DNA from: an uncultured Clostridia bacterium
GTDB lineage: Bacteria > Bacillota > Clostridia > Oscillospirales > Acutalibacteraceae
DNA length: 7,140 nucleotides
Assembly (NCBI GenBank): GCA_945221685.1
Contig: CALYNN010000079.1
Span: forward strand, 1 to 7,140
Direction of reading: 5' to 3'
Shown here: piece by piece, positions 5,328 through 7,140 of the stretch
Position numbering within the stretch: position 1 is the stretch's first letter
How the letters are laid out: every line of letters starts with the position of its first letter
Notes under the pieces: model-generated
What the model saw: only the letters and a program-made list of their open reading frames with translations
Databases searched by the model: none
What the model was told of the DNA's origin: nothing
Position numbers and translations under genes: made by a program

Positions 5328-6363
5328 CGGCATTTGCAAAGCTCTTTTTTGAGCCTATGTCAAGAACAATAACAAAGCAGCCCGCTATCAGCAACAGGGA
5401 TAACGGTATATTTGCACTTGTAAGGCTGACCTGCCTGCTGCTTAAATCTGCAAAAACCGCAGTCTCAATGGGAAATACAATAAGAAAAAGCCTTGCCGCA
5501 CCGTATGATAACAGGGAGCATATCACTCTAAACATTAAAAAGTCAAGATATTTCATTTTAATTTGGCTGAGTGTTTTGGTAAGCTGAAGATGTATGCAGA
5601 CTCCTCCAAAGGATAAAAGTGCGGCGGTGAAGGGAATACTGAAGCCGACCTTGCATAATCCCCCGGTAATCTCCAGCAGAGGCAGTAGGAAATCGGGAAT
5701 ATTAATTATGTTGCTTACTGCCGAAAAAATAACAATGTAGGCGGTAATGCTCAAAACAGAATTTACCGCTCCGCTTACCGCGCTGTTCAATGCGTCGCCA
5801 AAGGGCAGGGGAGAGGAAAAATAATAGTATTCGTACCTGTCTCTTTTTTCGGTAAATGATAATATAATGCCAACGAAAACCGCACTGATGATATTTGAAA
5901 AAAACAGTATAAGACCTGCCCGGATATTATTCAGCACAGCACTTCCTATTGCGGTGATTATAAATCCGCAACCGCCGCAGAAATTAAATCGCATAAGCCG
6001 CCGTGCCTGCTTTTCGTCAATTTCTCCGTTTTTGTAAAGCTCCTCAGTTAGAACCGCACCGGTGGGATAGCCTCCCGTCAGTCCGAAAATTATTGCCGCA
6101 GAGCAGGAGGCAGGAAGATTAAAAAGCCTGTGGGTTACGGCTCCTGCGGCTTTAGATAAAAGCGCGCCTGCACCTGTTTTCATTATTGTTAAAAATATTA
6201 TCAGCAATGGCAAAAGGCTGGGCAAAACAGTGCTTTCGGCAAGGGCAAGTCCCTTTGAGGCGCCCTCCCTTGCAAGAGGCGAAAATGCTACAAGGCACAG
6301 GGCGGTGCCGCCTAAAATCAGCAGTGTAAAATAATCAATTGCTTTAAGCTCTCCCTTTTTCAC
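5314..6363 (-). CDS. ylbJ: YlbJ-family sporulation integral membrane protein
   Basis: The 349-residue product has about eight hydrophobic segments spread over its length and almost no soluble domain. It carries YlbJ-type landmarks: a conserved VLPSLLPLLI helix (46-55), FGLTGGYPTGA (93-103, compare SGYPMGA in Bacillus), a polar NFCGGCGFIITAIG stretch (127-140), EITGGL (231-236), and SFGGVCIHLQ (251-260). The family has a nucleoside-recognition (Gate) type fold and is needed in Bacillus subtilis for a normal spore cortex. This protein is somewhat shorter than the Bacillus one. The start is GTG 6363 with AGGTGA at 6368-6373, four bases away. A SigE-like promoter lies at 6382-6411, matching the mother-cell expression known for ylbJ. 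Its 3' end overlaps the -35 of the next operon, and no terminator of its own is visible, so read-through into the riboswitch leader is possible. The family is clear; the transported substrate is unknown. Confidence 0.88.
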   Translation of the reverse strand: MKKGELKAIDYFTLLILGGTALCLVAFSPLAREGASKGLALAESTVLPSLLPLLIIFLTIMKTGAGALLSKAAGAVTHRLFNLPASCSAAIIFGLTGGYPTGAVLTEELYKNGEIDEKQARRLMRFNFCGGCGFIITAIGSAVLNNIRAGLILFFSNIISAVFVGIILSFTEKRDRYEYYYFSSPLPFGDALNSAVSGAVNSVLSITAYIVIFSAVSNIINIPDFLLPLLEITGGLCKVGFSIPFTAALLSFGGVCIHLQLTKTLSQIKMKYLDFLMFRVICSLLSYGAARLFLIVFPIETAVFADLSSRQVSLTSANIPLSLLLIAGCFVIVLDIGSKKSFANAVDKP

Positions 6364-6381
6364 GCTATCACCTACTAAATA

Positions 6382-6411
6382 ATGGTATGAAAAAAGCAGA
6401 TAAAAAATGCC
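6382..6411 (-). promoter_or_regulatory. Candidate SigE (mother-cell) promoter for ylbJ
   Basis: Minus-strand GGCATTTT (6404-6411) and CATACCAT (6382-6389) are separated by exactly 14 bases. Against the Bacillus SigE consensus (GKMATAWW, N14, CATACAMT) there is one mismatch in each element. Transcription would start near 6375, leaving a very short leader that still contains AGGTGA. No convincing SigA promoter was found between the clpC terminator and the GTG. Confidence 0.65.
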
Positions 6412-6437
6412 GCCGCGCTGAAAGTATAATTACAAAT

Positions 6438-6476
6438 AAAAAATCCTCTCGAGCAGTTATTCACTGTTCGAGAGGA
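6438..6476 (-). terminator. Intrinsic terminator after clpC
   Basis: On the minus strand TCCTCTCGA (6476-6468) pairs perfectly with TCGAGAGGA (6452-6444), with an inner CAGT/ACTG pair, followed by six T (6443-6438). It separates clpC from ylbJ. Confidence 0.93.
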
Positions 6477-6499
6477 AAAAGGGGAAATGCTTTGAAAGC

Positions 6500-7140
6500 T
6501 TAGTTGAAGGTAAATTCTCCGTCCTTAAAATCAACGGTGCATTTGTCGCTGATTTTGTTTTCGAGCAAAAGCTCGCTTAACGGGTCTTCAAGCTTTGTTT
6601 GAATTGCTCGGCGAAGCGGTCTTGCTCCGTAAACCTTGTCGAAGCCTGCGTCTGCAATGGCCGAAACTGCCGCATCTGTAAACTCAATGCTCTTGTCAAG
6701 CTCTGCCATACGGGCGGAAAGGCTTTTAAGCATATTTCTTGCAATAAGCTCAATATCTTCCTTTTCAAGCTGATTGAACACGATGATTTCGTCAACACGG
6801 TTAAGAAACTCCGGCTTAAATGTTGCCTTTAAATCTGCCATAACCAGCTTTTCAATATCGGCGTTTTCATCTTTTTCGCCGCCGAAGCCTAATGCGGATT
6901 TCGGGTCGGTAATTTTAGCCGCGCCAACATTTGATGTCATTATAATTACGGAATTCTTGAAGCTTACTTTTCTGCCCTGAGAGTCGGTGAGCACACCGTC
7001 CTCAAGTATCTGCAAAAGCATATTAAATACATCGGGGTGAGCCTTTTCAATCTCGTCAAACAATACTATTGAATAAGGCTTTCTTCTGATTTTCTCCGTA
7101 AGCTGACCGCCCTCGTCAAAGCCGACATATCCGGGAGGTG
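6500..7140 (-). CDS. clpC: ClpC AAA+ unfoldase, C-terminal D2 part (5' end outside window)
   Basis: The frame enters from the window edge (first full codon 7138-7136) and runs 212 codons to TAA 6502-6500. It is the second AAA+ domain of a Hsp100 protein. Visible-residue numbering: pore loop GYVG at 3-6, GGQLTEK at 10-16, Walker B IVLFDE at 24-29, sensor 1 TSN at 68-70, arginine finger NRVDE at 113-117 and sensor 2 GARPLRR at 171-177. GGQLTEK and TSNVGA distinguish ClpC from ClpB, and LGF at 83-85 is the type of tripeptide loop that docks on ClpP. ClpC unfolds substrates with ATP and feeds them to ClpP in protein quality control and developmental proteolysis. Family length is about 810-850 residues, so roughly three quarters, including the D2 Walker A, lies beyond the window. 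The gene ends at a strong terminator. ClpE or ClpA-like naming is less likely. Confidence 0.93.
   Translation of the reverse strand, partial: PPGYVGFDEGGQLTEKIRRKPYSIVLFDEIEKAHPDVFNMLLQILEDGVLTDSQGRKVSFKNSVIIMTSNVGAAKITDPKSALGFGGEKDENADIEKLVMADLKATFKPEFLNRVDEIIVFNQLEKEDIELIARNMLKSLSARMAELDKSIEFTDAAVSAIADAGFDKVYGARPLRRAIQTKLEDPLSELLLENKISDKCTVDFKDGEFTFN

Noticed and set aside
4883..5587. A 234-codon open frame on the plus strand
   Set aside because: It runs antisense across the radical SAM gene, the leader and the end of ylbJ, all of which have strong family or regulatory support. It has no good ribosome binding site and no recognisable domain.

Overview
The window looks like one end of a draft contig from an endospore-forming, gut-type Clostridia (Oscillospiraceae/Ruminococcaceae-like bacterium). 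The reasons are AT-rich Firmicutes-style promoters and Shine-Dalgarno sites, a YlbJ-family sporulation membrane protein behind a SigE-like promoter, a ClpC-type AAA+ unfoldase, and a YhhQ-family queuosine-precursor transporter paired with a radical SAM enzyme. The genus cannot be fixed from sequence alone. The first 49 bases are not genomic: they are an untrimmed Illumina Nextera i7 adapter, with index, ending in the Tn5 mosaic end.

Layout. 50-475 (minus): the N-terminal part of a zinc-ribbon / single-pass membrane protein, cut off by the contig end. 476-702: an AT-rich divergent intergenic region with a good minus-strand promoter and a weaker plus-strand one. 703-1674 (plus): a secreted lipoprotein of unknown function with an 11-bp tandem duplication at its very 3' end, then a strong terminator. 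1774-3688 (plus): a near-consensus promoter and a 613-residue membrane protein of unknown function with a large extracytoplasmic region. 3706-3795: two hairpins between convergent genes; the second, a strong plus-strand terminator, lies over the stop codon of the opposing gene.

3769-5327 (minus): a compact regulated operon. An extended -10 promoter drives a leader with an aptamer-like hairpin, an A-rich CUAAGG tail, a perfect terminator hairpin and a possible antiterminator pairing. Then come a 231-residue radical SAM protein and, one base after its stop, a YhhQ transporter. I read this as a queuosine-precursor salvage unit (uptake plus conversion by a QueL-like radical SAM enzyme) controlled by a preQ1-sensing attenuator. 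The transporter family is clear; the QueL identity and riboswitch class are inferences. 5314-6363 (minus): ylbJ, with a candidate SigE promoter just upstream. 6438-6476: a terminator for the gene before it. 6500-7140 (minus): the C-terminal D2 AAA+ part of clpC, running off the window.

The most promising item is the minus-strand leader at 5177-5293 with its radical SAM / YhhQ operon. No CRISPR array, rRNA, tRNA, insertion sequence or phage gene is visible.
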